Assembly (NCBI RefSeq): GCF_001927285.1
Contig: NZ_MSIG01000001.1
Span: 496,001-560,000 of the forward strand
Length of the DNA: 64,000 nt
Reading direction: 5' to 3'
DNA from: Mongoliimonas terrestris
GTDB taxonomy: Bacteria; Pseudomonadota; Alphaproteobacteria; Rhizobiales; Pleomorphomonadaceae
Each line of letters starts with the position of its first letter. Position 1 is the first letter of the stretch. This document shows, piece by piece, positions 7,151 through 15,620 of this stretch. Position numbers and translations under genes: made by a program. The notes under the pieces are model-generated. The model was not told the DNA's origin. It did no database searches and was given only the letters and a program-made list of their open reading frames with translations.

Positions 7151-9409
7151 TCAGGCGATGGGCTTGTAATAGCGGGCCGCCTCCTTGGTGTAGGAATAGG
7201 CGCTGGCGTCGGATCCATAGAGCGAGAGCGACTGCAGGGCGCATTTGTTGAGGACGATGCCCTCGACCTTGGCCGTGATCTCCGGATAGGCGCCGAGGAT
7301 CTCGCGGATCACCCGGCGCGGGGTCATGCCCCACTCGACCACGATGACGAACACATCCACGAGGCCCGCGTGCTCGACGGCGTCGTGAAGGAGGGCAAGG
7401 GGCGGAAAATCGACCACGATGGTGCCGTAGCGGTTGCCCGCGCGCGCAACGATGTCCGGCAGGGCGGACGGTCCGTCGCCTTGCCGCCCCGCCGCGTCGT
7501 CGTCCGCAGCGGGACGACCCACGAAGGCGAGGCCCGTGGTGGGTTCGACGCCGGCGAGGAAACCGGCCGGCTGGATGCCAAGGTCGGCCGGATCGAGCGC
7601 CCCCGGGTGGTCGGTGAAGAACCGGGTCAAGGTCGGATGCCGGGCATCTGCGTCGATCAGGAGGGTCGGCTTGCCGATCCGCGCCATGTGCGAGGCGACA
7701 TTCTTCGACACGGTCGACTTGCCCTCGCCGGCCAGGATGGACACCACGCCGATCACATGGGCGCGACCGGTGGGGCGGTTGCGTTCCGCGGTGATCTGGA
7801 TCGCGCGGATCCCCTCGGCAAAGCGGGAGAGCGGCTGCTCCACGGTCAGGTTCATCGGGCTCCCGGCCGCCTTCAGGCCGAAGATCCGACGGCGCCCGCC
7901 GCGCCCGGAGGCGACGTCCGGCAGATAGGCGATGAGCGCGGTGCCGAGGTCGTCCTGGATCTGCTCGCGGGTCCGGTAGCCGCGCTCCCGGAACTCCAGC
8001 AGCACGACGGTGGCACCGGCCAGAAGGGACGCGAGCACGATCGTGATCACCCCGGCCCTTGGAATGTTCGGGCTCGACGGCCGGATCGGCGTGGTGGCGG
8101 GCGAGATGATCCGCGCGTCGCCGACCGGGAAGGTCTCCTGCTCGGCCGTCTCCTGGTAGCGCTGGAGAAAGCTCGCGTAGAGCGCGTTGTAGGTGCTCGC
8201 CTCCTGCATCAGCGAATTCAGCTTGGCGAGGGCCTTTCCGTCGTCGGCGTTGCCGGCCACCTGCAGGGCCGATTCCCGCTCCAGCCGCTGGACCCGGTCG
8301 CGGCTGATTTCCACGTCGCTCCGATAAGCTTCCAGCGATCGTTTGAGTTCGCTGAAGATGAGCTTCTCGTACTGGGTGACCTGGTCGCGGGCGAGGGCGA
8401 TCTGGTCGTGGCCGGGTGCCAGCCTCTGCTCCAGTTCCGACAGACGCTTCTGGGCCGCCAGGAACCGGCTCCGCAGGTCGGCCACGACCGAGCTGTCGAG
8501 CTCTCCGGACATGGCGCCGGACAGTTGGCGCTCCGAGACGAGCTTCTGCAGCCGCGCATAGCGGGCCTCCGCGTCGGCCAGGGCTCCCCGTGCCGAGCTC
8601 AGCTGCACGTTGATGTCCGTGAGGGCGCGCTCGGATACCAGCTGTCCGGACGCGAAGGTCAGGTTGTTCTCGGCCCGGTAGCGCTGCACGGCATCGTCCG
8701 CCGCGATCGCCTTGGTGCGGATGTCGCGAAGCCGCTCGTCCATCCAGGCCGAGGCGCGGCGGGCCGCGTCGAACTTTGATTCCAGCTGGTCGGTCAGATA
8801 GACGTCCGCATAGGCGTTCGCCACCAGGCTCGCCGTCGCCGGATCGTGGTGGGTGAACTCGATCGCCAGCACGTAGGTCCGGCCGACCCGGCGCACCGAC
8901 AGCCCCAACTGCAGCAGCCGCACCACGTATTCGCGCCGGACGCTGTCCGGATAGTCCTCGATCCGGTCCGGCGGCTCGATCATGGATGCCAGCTTCGCCA
9001 CGGCACGGCCGACGAGCGACTTGGGTTCGTTGAGGAAGGTGGTCTGATTGTGGAGATCGAGCCGGCGGCCGACGCCGTCCGCGATCGCGTCGGACTGCAG
9101 GAGCTGAACCTGACTGTCGACGGCGCCCGTGTCGAACGCGAGGGACCCTTCCAGCGCGCTCAGCGCCGTCAGGCCCACCTTGCGGGCGTCGATCATCACG
9201 GCGACGGACGCGGTGTAGCGCGGGACGGATTGGAGCGTGAGCGCCACGCCGAGCGCCATCGTGCCGCTGAACACCAGGACCATGGCCAGCCAGTGACGGC
9301 GGGCGCGCCTGACGAGTTCGCCGATGCCGTGTTGGGGCGATAGCCTTGGCAGCGGGCGCGGCGGGGGGGCGTCGGTCGAGGTCGTCGACAGGCGAGGCGT
9401 TGTCAGCAT
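7151..9409 (-). CDS. Polysaccharide co-polymerase / BY-type tyrosine autokinase
   Basis: A 752-residue inner-membrane protein of the Wzc/ExoP/GumC type, controlling chain length and export of an exopolysaccharide. Order: a Pro-rich N-terminus, a first membrane helix (HWLAMVLVFSGTMALGVAL), the Wzz domain (about 60-170), a long coiled coil (about 230-420), a second membrane helix (VITIVLASLLAGATVVLL), then a cytoplasmic ATPase with Walker A (SILAGEGKSTVSKN), Walker A' (TLLIDADARHPTL) and Walker B (TIVVDFPPLALLHD). The C-terminus is a tyrosine cluster (SLYGSDASAYSYTKEAARYY), the autophosphorylation tail. The start is the ATG at 9407-9409. No glycosyltransferases are nearby, so the synthesis genes must be elsewhere. 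Confidence 0.92.
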   Translation of the reverse strand: MLTTPRLSTTSTDAPPPRPLPRLSPQHGIGELVRRARRHWLAMVLVFSGTMALGVALTLQSVPRYTASVAVMIDARKVGLTALSALEGSLAFDTGAVDSQVQLLQSDAIADGVGRRLDLHNQTTFLNEPKSLVGRAVAKLASMIEPPDRIEDYPDSVRREYVVRLLQLGLSVRRVGRTYVLAIEFTHHDPATASLVANAYADVYLTDQLESKFDAARRASAWMDERLRDIRTKAIAADDAVQRYRAENNLTFASGQLVSERALTDINVQLSSARGALADAEARYARLQKLVSERQLSGAMSGELDSSVVADLRSRFLAAQKRLSELEQRLAPGHDQIALARDQVTQYEKLIFSELKRSLEAYRSDVEISRDRVQRLERESALQVAGNADDGKALAKLNSLMQEASTYNALYASFLQRYQETAEQETFPVGDARIISPATTPIRPSSPNIPRAGVITIVLASLLAGATVVLLEFRERGYRTREQIQDDLGTALIAYLPDVASGRGGRRRIFGLKAAGSPMNLTVEQPLSRFAEGIRAIQITAERNRPTGRAHVIGVVSILAGEGKSTVSKNVASHMARIGKPTLLIDADARHPTLTRFFTDHPGALDPADLGIQPAGFLAGVEPTTGLAFVGRPAADDDAAGRQGDGPSALPDIVARAGNRYGTIVVDFPPLALLHDAVEHAGLVDVFVIVVEWGMTPRRVIREILGAYPEITAKVEGIVLNKCALQSLSLYGSDASAYSYTKEAARYYKPIA

Positions 9410-10017
9410 CGGTTGCACCGTCCCGCGAATGAGCCCTCGAGGGAGACGAGGGCGGGTGTACTGCTGCCCGTTGGCCGGTCGGAGCGCCGTCGCACCTGAA
9501 CGCCGGCTGCGCAAACGCCCGCTTCGCGAGGCCGACTTGACCGTTCCGCAGGCCGCGAACCAGTCGACCGGAAACGCCCGCATGCGCCGGGTCTCGTCAA
9601 AGACCGGACGCTCAAGGGTTCGGCGCCCATCTCCGAAGTCCGGTTCGGCGCGTGACCGGAGCCGCGACCACGGCGTCAGTCACGGGTTTGAATGGCATGC
9701 GAACAGCACCATGAAATGATTTGTATTCAATTCGATGAGGACTGTATTGAAGGACCATCCATCGGTCAAAAACATATTGAATATAGAATAATACAAGTAA
9801 ACAGGGTACGGCCTCTCTCTCCTTGTGGGTAGGTCGAAACTGACTATCCGCCCCCCTCGGGAATCGTCCGTCCCGGGTGGTCGGCTCGGCGAAGACCGAT
9901 GTTTTCGGAAGGCATTTGCCTAGGCGGATTGCCCAATCACACGCCCTTCAGACGGCGTCGGACCGTCGCGGCTCACCGGACCTTGTACGAACCTGAGCAA
10001 GTTCCGCCGGAATGCCA
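9410..10017. promoter_or_regulatory. Intergenic region with AT-rich segment; promoter of the polysaccharide kinase likely here
   Basis: About 600 bp without a supported gene between divergent units. Positions 9715-9830 are strikingly AT-rich for this DNA and carry an inverted pair, TTGTATT at 9721-9727 and AATACAA at 9790-9796. This is the most plausible promoter/regulatory zone for the leftward polysaccharide operon, although it would imply a leader of about 300 bases. No small gene could be supported. Confidence 0.45.
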
Positions 10018-10027
10018 TGTCCGGACA
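10018..10027. promoter_or_regulatory. Perfect 10-bp palindrome abutting the sigma-54 promoter
   Basis: TGTCCGGACA is a perfect palindrome ending one base before the -24 element of the ABC/amidase operon. The same CGGACA word abuts the -24 element of the rutA promoter and occurs in front of the MFS gene. It is a candidate regulator site. Confidence 0.45.
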
Positions 10028-10028
10028 T

Positions 10029-10043
10029 TGGCACAAGGTTTGC
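10029..10043 (+). promoter_or_regulatory. Sigma-54 (-24/-12) promoter of the ABC/amidase operon
   Basis: TGGCACAAGGTTTGC keeps the invariant GG and GC dinucleotides with exactly ten bases between them, and it has the full TGGCAC and TTGC blocks of the RpoN consensus. Transcription should start near 10055, about 80 bp before the binding-protein ATG at 10134. No NtrC-type enhancer site was recognised upstream. Confidence 0.75.
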
Positions 10044-10133
10044 GACCGGCTGGTGGATCGACCCGGTGGCGCGGTTCGCGCGGTCCCACGGGGGCGGGGC
10101 AATCCTTCATCCGTGGACCGGGAACTGGAACCC

Positions 10134-11261
10134 ATGCGCCAAATCCTCGTGCGTCTTCCCCTCCGAAGCCTCTTCACCCGGGCGCTTTTCGCCGCCTTCT
10201 CCGCGCTGCCCTTCGCCGCGCCCTCGCTGGCGGGCCCGATGGAGGACGCGGAGGCCATCATCGCGGCCCACAAGGCCATGCCGGCCTTCACGGCGCCGGG
10301 CGAGGCGTTCGACGCCCGGGCGTGCATGAAGGACAAGAAGATGTTCGTCATTCCGCTGACGATGACGAACCCCTTTAACGTGCAGGTCTCCAAGGCCATG
10401 GAGGAGGCGGCCGCCACCGTCGGCTTCCCGCTCACCAACTGGGACAACCAGTTGAAGGTCGACCAGTGGATCCAGGGCATGGCCCAGGCGACCGCCGACG
10501 GTTATGCGCTGATCGACCTGCAGGGCGGCATTCCGCCGGAAGCGCTCATGCCGCAGATCGCCGCCGCCCGCGAAAAAGGCATCAAGGTCACCACCACGCA
10601 TCTCTACGACGTGACCCAGGAGAAGTCCGACAGTCTCGATGCTTCGGCGCGCACCAACTACAGTCAGGCGGGCAAGATTCTCGCCGCCTGGGCCTTCAAG
10701 AAGACGGAAGGTAAGCCGAACGTCGTCATCATCGGCTCCGACGAGATCATTCCGACCGCCCCGTTCGTGAAGAGCATCCAGGAGACGCTGGCGGCGCTCT
10801 GCCCGGACTGCAAGCAGAAGTACGTGAACGTGCCGGTGCCGGAGTGGGGCACCAAGATCCAGTCCAGCGTGCAGTCCGCCCTGGTGGCCGACCCGGGCAT
10901 CAACTTCATCCTGCCGATCTACGACAGCATGTCCCAATTCGTTGTGCCGGCGCTTCGCCTCACCGGCCGGGCCGGCCTCGTGAAGATCGCCAGCTACAAC
11001 GGCACGCCCTTCGTGATCGACATGGTCCGCACCGGCGAGGTGGACATGAACATCGGCGAGAGCCTCGGCTGGGTCGGCTATGCGGCGATCGACGTGAACA
11101 TGCGCGCGCTCTGCGGCCTGCCGCCGGTCGAAAACCTCAACTCGCCCCTCTACATCTTCGACGCGGAGAATGCCGCCACCGCCGGCGTGCCGGCGACCTT
11201 CAACGACGGCTACGGCGACAGCCATATCGCCGGGTTCAAGGCCTTGTGGGGCATCGAGTGA
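10134..11261 (+). CDS. ABC transporter periplasmic substrate-binding protein (ribose/sugar type)
   Basis: A 375-residue periplasmic binding protein (RbsB/Peripla_BP_4 type). A signal peptide is evident: MRQILVRLPLRSLFTRALFA followed by a small-residue cleavage region ending PSLAG. Typical blocks are MFVIPLTMTNPFNVQVSKAM near the N-terminus of the mature protein, PNVVIIGSDEI and INFILPIYDSMSQFVVPAL. It captures the ligand for the ATPase and permease that follow. The start is the ATG at 10134; an upstream frame from 10017 would contain the sigma-54 promoter and lacks a signal peptide. The stop overlaps the ATPase start (TGATG). The ligand is unknown; the amidase at the operon end suggests an amide or other nitrogenous compound rather than a plain sugar. 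Confidence 0.92.
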   Translation: MRQILVRLPLRSLFTRALFAAFSALPFAAPSLAGPMEDAEAIIAAHKAMPAFTAPGEAFDARACMKDKKMFVIPLTMTNPFNVQVSKAMEEAAATVGFPLTNWDNQLKVDQWIQGMAQATADGYALIDLQGGIPPEALMPQIAAAREKGIKVTTTHLYDVTQEKSDSLDASARTNYSQAGKILAAWAFKKTEGKPNVVIIGSDEIIPTAPFVKSIQETLAALCPDCKQKYVNVPVPEWGTKIQSSVQSALVADPGINFILPIYDSMSQFVVPALRLTGRAGLVKIASYNGTPFVIDMVRTGEVDMNIGESLGWVGYAAIDVNMRALCGLPPVENLNSPLYIFDAENAATAGVPATFNDGYGDSHIAGFKALWGIE

Positions 11262-12856
11262 TGGACGCGCCCGGCCCGGCCGTCCCGGCGGGCGCGCCGC
11301 GCCGGGCCGCCGCTCTCGTGGCGACCAACCTCGGCAAGACCTTCGGCGGGGCGAGGGCCCTCGACGGGGTCGACTTCACGGTCGGTTTCGGCGAGGTCCA
11401 CGGCCTCCTCGGCACCAACGGGTCGGGCAAGTCGACCCTCATCAAGATCCTGGCCGGCTACCACGTGCCCGACCCCGGCGGGACGCTGCGCCTGTTCGGC
11501 GACGCCGTGCCGCTGCCGCTGCCCGCCGCGGAGGCGAAGCGCCAGGGCCTTGCCTTCGTGCACCAGCATCTCGGCCTCGTGCCGTCGCTGAGCGTCCTTG
11601 AAAACCTCCGCATCGGCGACTTCGCCGCCGAGCGGCGCTGGCGGATCGACTGGCGCAAGGAGGCCCGGGCGGCCGAGGAGACCTTCGCGCGCTTCAATCT
11701 CGCCATCGACCCGCGGGCCGAGGTAGCGCGCCTCAGCCAGGTGGAGCGGGCCCTGCTCGCCATCGTGCGCGCCTTCGAGGACGTCCGCCGCACCCAGACC
11801 GAGCGCGGCGGCGGTCTCCTGGTGCTGGACGAGCCGACGCCCTTCCTGCCCAAGGCCGGCGTCGACACGCTCTTTGCCCTGGTGCGGGGCATCGTGGCGG
11901 CGGGGGCGAGCGTGGTCTTCGTCTCGCACGACATTGACGAGGTGCGCGAGATCACCAGCCGCGCCACCATCCTCCGCGACGGCCGCCTCGCCGGCACGGT
12001 GGACACCGCCACCACGCCGCGCCAGGAGCTCGTCGACCTCATCATCGGCCGCAAGGTGCGCGCCTATCAGGTGGCCAAGCCGGCGGCCGATACGGGCGCC
12101 CCGGCGCCGCCGGCCGTGCGCATCGAGGGGTTGGCCGGCGGCGGCGTCGCGCATCTCGATCTTGCGATCGGACCAGGCGAGATCGTCGGGCTGGCCGGCC
12201 TGATCGGCTCCGGCTTCTCCGACGTCCCCTATCTGGTAGCCGGTGCCGGCGGCGCCACCGCCGGCCGTGTGACGCTGAAGGGGCGCACCCTGCCGCTCGC
12301 CGGGGCGGATCCGCGCCGGGCGCTCGCGGCGGGAGTCGCGCTCCTGCCGGCGGACCGGCTGGGCGCGGCCGGGGTCGGCAGCCTCTCGATCACCGACAAC
12401 ATCACCTTGCCGGTGCTGCCCGGCTTCCGGCGTTTTCTCGGCCTCGACCGAGGCGCCATGGCCCGGAGCGCGGCGGCGCTCGGCACGGCGCACGAGGTGC
12501 GGCCGAACCGGCCGGCGCTGCCGCTGGAGGCCTTGTCGGGAGGAAACCAGCAGAAGGTGCTCCTCGCCAAGTGGCTGCAGACGGCACCGGCACTCCTGGC
12601 GCTGGACGAACCGACGCAAGGCGTCGACGTCGGCGCCCGCCAGCAGATCTTCGCCGCGCTCGACGCCGCCTCCAAGGCCGGCACGGCCATCCTTCTTGCC
12701 AGCACCGACGCGGAGCAGCTCGCCCAGGTGGCGCACCGGGTGCTGGTGTTCGCCAAGGGGCGGGTGGTGGAGACGCTCGCGGGCGCGGACGTCACCAAGG
12801 ATCGCATCGTCGAGGCCTGCTACCGCAGCGCCCAGCCCGCCGAGGAGGCCGCCTGA
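11261..12856 (+). CDS. ABC transporter ATP-binding protein with two ATPase domains (RbsA-like)
   Basis: A 531-residue tandem ATPase of the carbohydrate uptake transporter-2 class. Domain 1 has Walker A GTNGSGKSTLIKIL (near residue 50) and Walker B LLVLDEPT, with a degenerate signature (LSQVERALLAI). Domain 2 has a degenerate Walker A region (GLAGLIGSGFSD), normal for this class, then the signature LSGGNQQKVLLAKWL and Walker B LLALDEPTQGVD. It powers import through the permease encoded next. Both junctions are TGATG overlaps, so the three transporter genes are translationally coupled. Confidence 0.93.
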   Translation: MDAPGPAVPAGAPRRAAALVATNLGKTFGGARALDGVDFTVGFGEVHGLLGTNGSGKSTLIKILAGYHVPDPGGTLRLFGDAVPLPLPAAEAKRQGLAFVHQHLGLVPSLSVLENLRIGDFAAERRWRIDWRKEARAAEETFARFNLAIDPRAEVARLSQVERALLAIVRAFEDVRRTQTERGGGLLVLDEPTPFLPKAGVDTLFALVRGIVAAGASVVFVSHDIDEVREITSRATILRDGRLAGTVDTATTPRQELVDLIIGRKVRAYQVAKPAADTGAPAPPAVRIEGLAGGGVAHLDLAIGPGEIVGLAGLIGSGFSDVPYLVAGAGGATAGRVTLKGRTLPLAGADPRRALAAGVALLPADRLGAAGVGSLSITDNITLPVLPGFRRFLGLDRGAMARSAAALGTAHEVRPNRPALPLEALSGGNQQKVLLAKWLQTAPALLALDEPTQGVDVGARQQIFAALDAASKAGTAILLASTDAEQLAQVAHRVLVFAKGRVVETLAGADVTKDRIVEACYRSAQPAEEAA

Positions 12857-13863
12857 TGACCGCCGTGGAGACCGCGTCGCCCCCGCCCGCCGCCGACGGT
12901 TCCGGCTTTTCGATCAAGGCCTTCGCCGAACGCTTCGGCCTCCTCGGGGCCTGGGCCGGCGTGATCGTGCTGTTCGGCGCGATCAATCCGGACGCCTACC
13001 TGACCTGGATCAACTTCTCCACCATGTTCTCCTCCCAGGCCATCCTGGTGGTGCTGACGCTCGGCCTTCTCATCCCGCTGACCGCCGGCGACTTCGATCT
13101 TTCGGTCGCCTCCACCATGGTGCTCTCCGCCATGATGGTGGCGGTGCTGAACGCCCTCAACGGCTGGCCGCTCGTCCACACGCTGGTGGTCGTGGTGCTG
13201 ACCGGAGCGCTGATCGGCGTCGTCAACGGCGTCTTCGTCCTCTATTTCCGCATCCACTCGCTGATCGTCACCCTGGGAACCGGCACCTTCATCAACGGGG
13301 TCGTGCTGTGGATCTCCGGCTCCCAGACGATCGGCGGCGTGTCCATGGATCTCGTCAACTGGGTGATCGTCTATCGGATCGGCGGCATCTCGCTCTCCTT
13401 CTACTATGCGCTGATCCTCTGTGCGGCGCTTTGGTACTTCATGGAGTTCACCTCGCCGGGCCGGCGGCTTCTCTTTGTCGGGCGGGGGCGCGACGTCGCG
13501 CGCCTCTCCGGCATCGCGGTCGACCACGTGCGGCTCCTCAGCTTCGTGGCGGCCGGTGTGACGTCGTCCTTCGCCGGCATCCTCTACGCCGGCATGACCG
13601 GTTCGGCCGACCCCTTGTCGGGCCTCACCTACTTGCTGCCGGCGTTCGCCGCCGCCTTTCTCGGTGCCACCAGCATCGTGCCGGGCCGGTTCAACCCATG
13701 GGGCTCGTTCGTGGCGGTCTATTTCCTGGTCTCCGGCATCACCGGGCTCACCATCCTCGGCGTCGACACCTTCGTGCAGAACCTCTTTTACGGCGGCGGG
13801 CTGGTGATCGCCGTGGCGCTCAGCCAACTGGTGCGCAAGCGCCAGCCGCAGAGCTTCTCCTGA
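12856..13863 (+). CDS. ABC transporter permease (RbsC-like)
   Basis: A 335-residue inner-membrane permease with about nine or ten hydrophobic segments and the family blocks LGLLIPLTAGDFDLSVAS, VVNGVFVLYFRIHSLIVTLG and AAAFLGATSIVPGRFNPWGS. It forms the translocation pore with the preceding ATPase. The start ATG overlaps the ATPase stop. About 27 bp separate it from the small gene that follows. Confidence 0.93.
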   Translation: MTAVETASPPPAADGSGFSIKAFAERFGLLGAWAGVIVLFGAINPDAYLTWINFSTMFSSQAILVVLTLGLLIPLTAGDFDLSVASTMVLSAMMVAVLNALNGWPLVHTLVVVVLTGALIGVVNGVFVLYFRIHSLIVTLGTGTFINGVVLWISGSQTIGGVSMDLVNWVIVYRIGGISLSFYYALILCAALWYFMEFTSPGRRLLFVGRGRDVARLSGIAVDHVRLLSFVAAGVTSSFAGILYAGMTGSADPLSGLTYLLPAFAAAFLGATSIVPGRFNPWGSFVAVYFLVSGITGLTILGVDTFVQNLFYGGGLVIAVALSQLVRKRQPQSFS

Positions 13864-13890
13864 GCCTCTTTCCTCAAGGATACCAATCGC

Positions 13891-14115
13891 ATGGACGACA
13901 GCGTGACACGCGCCTGGGGCGCTCTCATCGACCGGATGTCCGGTGGCGGCGACGCGGATGCGGCCATCATGGCGGCGCAGCTGGAGCGGGCGGCGACGCT
14001 CCTCGACCGGCCGGCGATCGATCCGGGTTCGCTGTTCACGCTGGAGCCGTCCTCCTATCCGGCCGCTCTGGACCGGTTGGCCGGATCCGACGCCGGCGGG
14101 GAGGCGGGCCGATGA
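13891..14115 (+). CDS. Small acidic helical protein coupled to amidase, unknown function
   Basis: A 74-residue protein (MDDSVTRAWGALIDRM at the start). It is Ala-rich, predicted mainly helical, and has no cysteine or membrane segment. I do not recognise the family. Its stop overlaps the amidase ATG (ATGA at 14112-14115), so the two are translationally coupled. By context it could be a small amidase partner in the manner of GatC with GatA or AtzG with AtzE, but no conserved residues of those families can be pointed to. The ATG at 13891 is preceded by AAGGATA 10 bp upstream. It is likely a real gene because it fits exactly between permease and amidase in a tight operon. Confidence 0.7.
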   Translation: MDDSVTRAWGALIDRMSGGGDADAAIMAAQLERAATLLDRPAIDPGSLFTLEPSSYPAALDRLAGSDAGGEAGR

Positions 14116-15524
14116 ACGACGTCGCCTCCTGGACCCTCACCGAAGTCGCCACGGCGCTCCGCGACCGCACCGTGTCGTCGGTGGAGCTGACCTCCGCCCT
14201 TCTCGATCGGATCGCGGCCTGGAACGGGGTGGTCAACGCCTTCGTGGCCGTGGAGGCGGAGACGGCGCTTGCCGCCGCGAAGGCCGCGGACGCGGCGCGG
14301 GCGGCCGGGCAGCCGATCGGCCCGCTCGCCGGAATTCCGTTGGCGCACAAGGACATGTACGACCGCGCCGGGGTCGTCACCGGCTGCGGTTCGCGCATCC
14401 GCGCCGGCCATGTGGCGACCGAGACCGCCACCGTGATGGCCCGCCTGGAAGCCGCCGGCGCGCTCCATCTCGGCCGCCTCAACATGTCGGAATTCGCGCT
14501 CGGGCCGACCGGGCTCAACGCCCATCACGGGCGGGCGTGCAATCCGTGGGACCCGGCGGTGGTCACCGGCGGGTCGTCCAGCGGGTCGGGGGCGGCGGTG
14601 GCGGCGGGGCTCGCCTACGGGGCGCTCGGCTCGGACACGGGCGGGTCGATCCGGCTGCCCTCGGCCATCTGCGGCATCGCCGGCCTGAAGCCGACGCAGG
14701 GGCGGGTGAGCCGGCACGGGGTGATGCCGCTCTCCTTCTCGCAGGACTGCGTCGGCCCCATGGCGCCGACCGTGGAGGATGTGGCGCTGCTCTACGGGGT
14801 GATCGCAGGCGCCGACCCCAAGGACCCGACCGCCAGCACCCGTCCGGTGACGGTACCGAAGGTCCGAAGCCGGCTCGACGGCGTTCGGATCGGCCTCTCG
14901 GACTGGACCGGCGCGGACTTCGACGGGCTCACCGCCAGCGCCCACGCGGACGCCCGGCGCATCCTGGAAGGCCTTGGTGCAACTGTGGTTTCCGTTGAGA
15001 TGCCGGATCCGATGGCGCTCGGCGAACTTTCCAACGTGGTCGCCATGACGGAGGCGGCGGCCATCCATATGGACTGGCTGAGCACGCGGCCGGAGGACTA
15101 CGGCGACCAGGTGCGGGCGCGGCTGCGGCAGGGCCTGACGGTTCCGGCGGCGCTCTACCTAAGGGCCATCCAGATGCGGACGGTGCTGGTCGGGCGGATC
15201 GTGGAGGAGGTCTTCGGGCGCTGCGACGTGGTCATGCTGCCGGTGCTGCCCTTCGTGCCGCCGACCAGCGCGGAGATGGATGGCGACCCGGCGGGCGGGG
15301 CGGCGGTGCCCCGGATGGTGGCGGTGATGGCCCGGTTCACACGCCCGATCTCCTACCTGGGATTGCCGGGCCTGTCGGTGCCGATCGGCCGATCGCACGG
15401 AAATCTGCCGATCGGGATGCAACTCGTCGGCCGGCCGTTCGACGAGGCGGGGATCCTTTCCGTCGGCATGGCGTTCGAGCGGGCGGCCGGATCGAAGCGC
15501 CTGCTGCCGGCGCTTCCCGCCTGA
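14112..15524 (+). CDS. Amidase-signature family amidohydrolase
   Basis: A 470-residue enzyme of the amidase-signature superfamily, which hydrolyses carboxamides with a Ser-cisSer-Lys triad. All three elements are visible: Lys80 in GIPLAHKDMYD, the cis-Ser in GGSSSGSGAAVAAG, and the nucleophile region GSDTGGSIRLPSA. The protein is closest in layout to GatA/AtzE-like amidases. It closes the sigma-54-driven transporter operon, overlapping the 74-residue gene by 4 bp, and probably hydrolyses the imported compound to release ammonia or a carboxylate. The start is the ATG at 14112; longer frames run through other genes. Confidence 0.92.
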   Translation: MNDVASWTLTEVATALRDRTVSSVELTSALLDRIAAWNGVVNAFVAVEAETALAAAKAADAARAAGQPIGPLAGIPLAHKDMYDRAGVVTGCGSRIRAGHVATETATVMARLEAAGALHLGRLNMSEFALGPTGLNAHHGRACNPWDPAVVTGGSSSGSGAAVAAGLAYGALGSDTGGSIRLPSAICGIAGLKPTQGRVSRHGVMPLSFSQDCVGPMAPTVEDVALLYGVIAGADPKDPTASTRPVTVPKVRSRLDGVRIGLSDWTGADFDGLTASAHADARRILEGLGATVVSVEMPDPMALGELSNVVAMTEAAAIHMDWLSTRPEDYGDQVRARLRQGLTVPAALYLRAIQMRTVLVGRIVEEVFGRCDVVMLPVLPFVPPTSAEMDGDPAGGAAVPRMVAVMARFTRPISYLGLPGLSVPIGRSHGNLPIGMQLVGRPFDEAGILSVGMAFERAAGSKRLLPALPA

Positions 15525-15620
15525 GCGGCGCCTTGGTTTCGCCGCCCGGTCGGTGCTAGGGTGCGGCGCGGAAAAGGGGCGTCGGGCCGGGTCCGGCGCT
15601 GAACGGATGCGGACGTTTGC

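Noticed and set aside
5059..7251. A 730-codon plus-strand open frame
   Set aside because: Antisense to the exported protein, which has a signal peptide and ribosome binding site; the plus frame is Arg/Gly/His-rich without a domain.
10017..10133. Longer start for the periplasmic binding protein
   Set aside because: It would place the sigma-54 promoter inside the coding region and hide the signal peptide; the ATG at 10134 is better.
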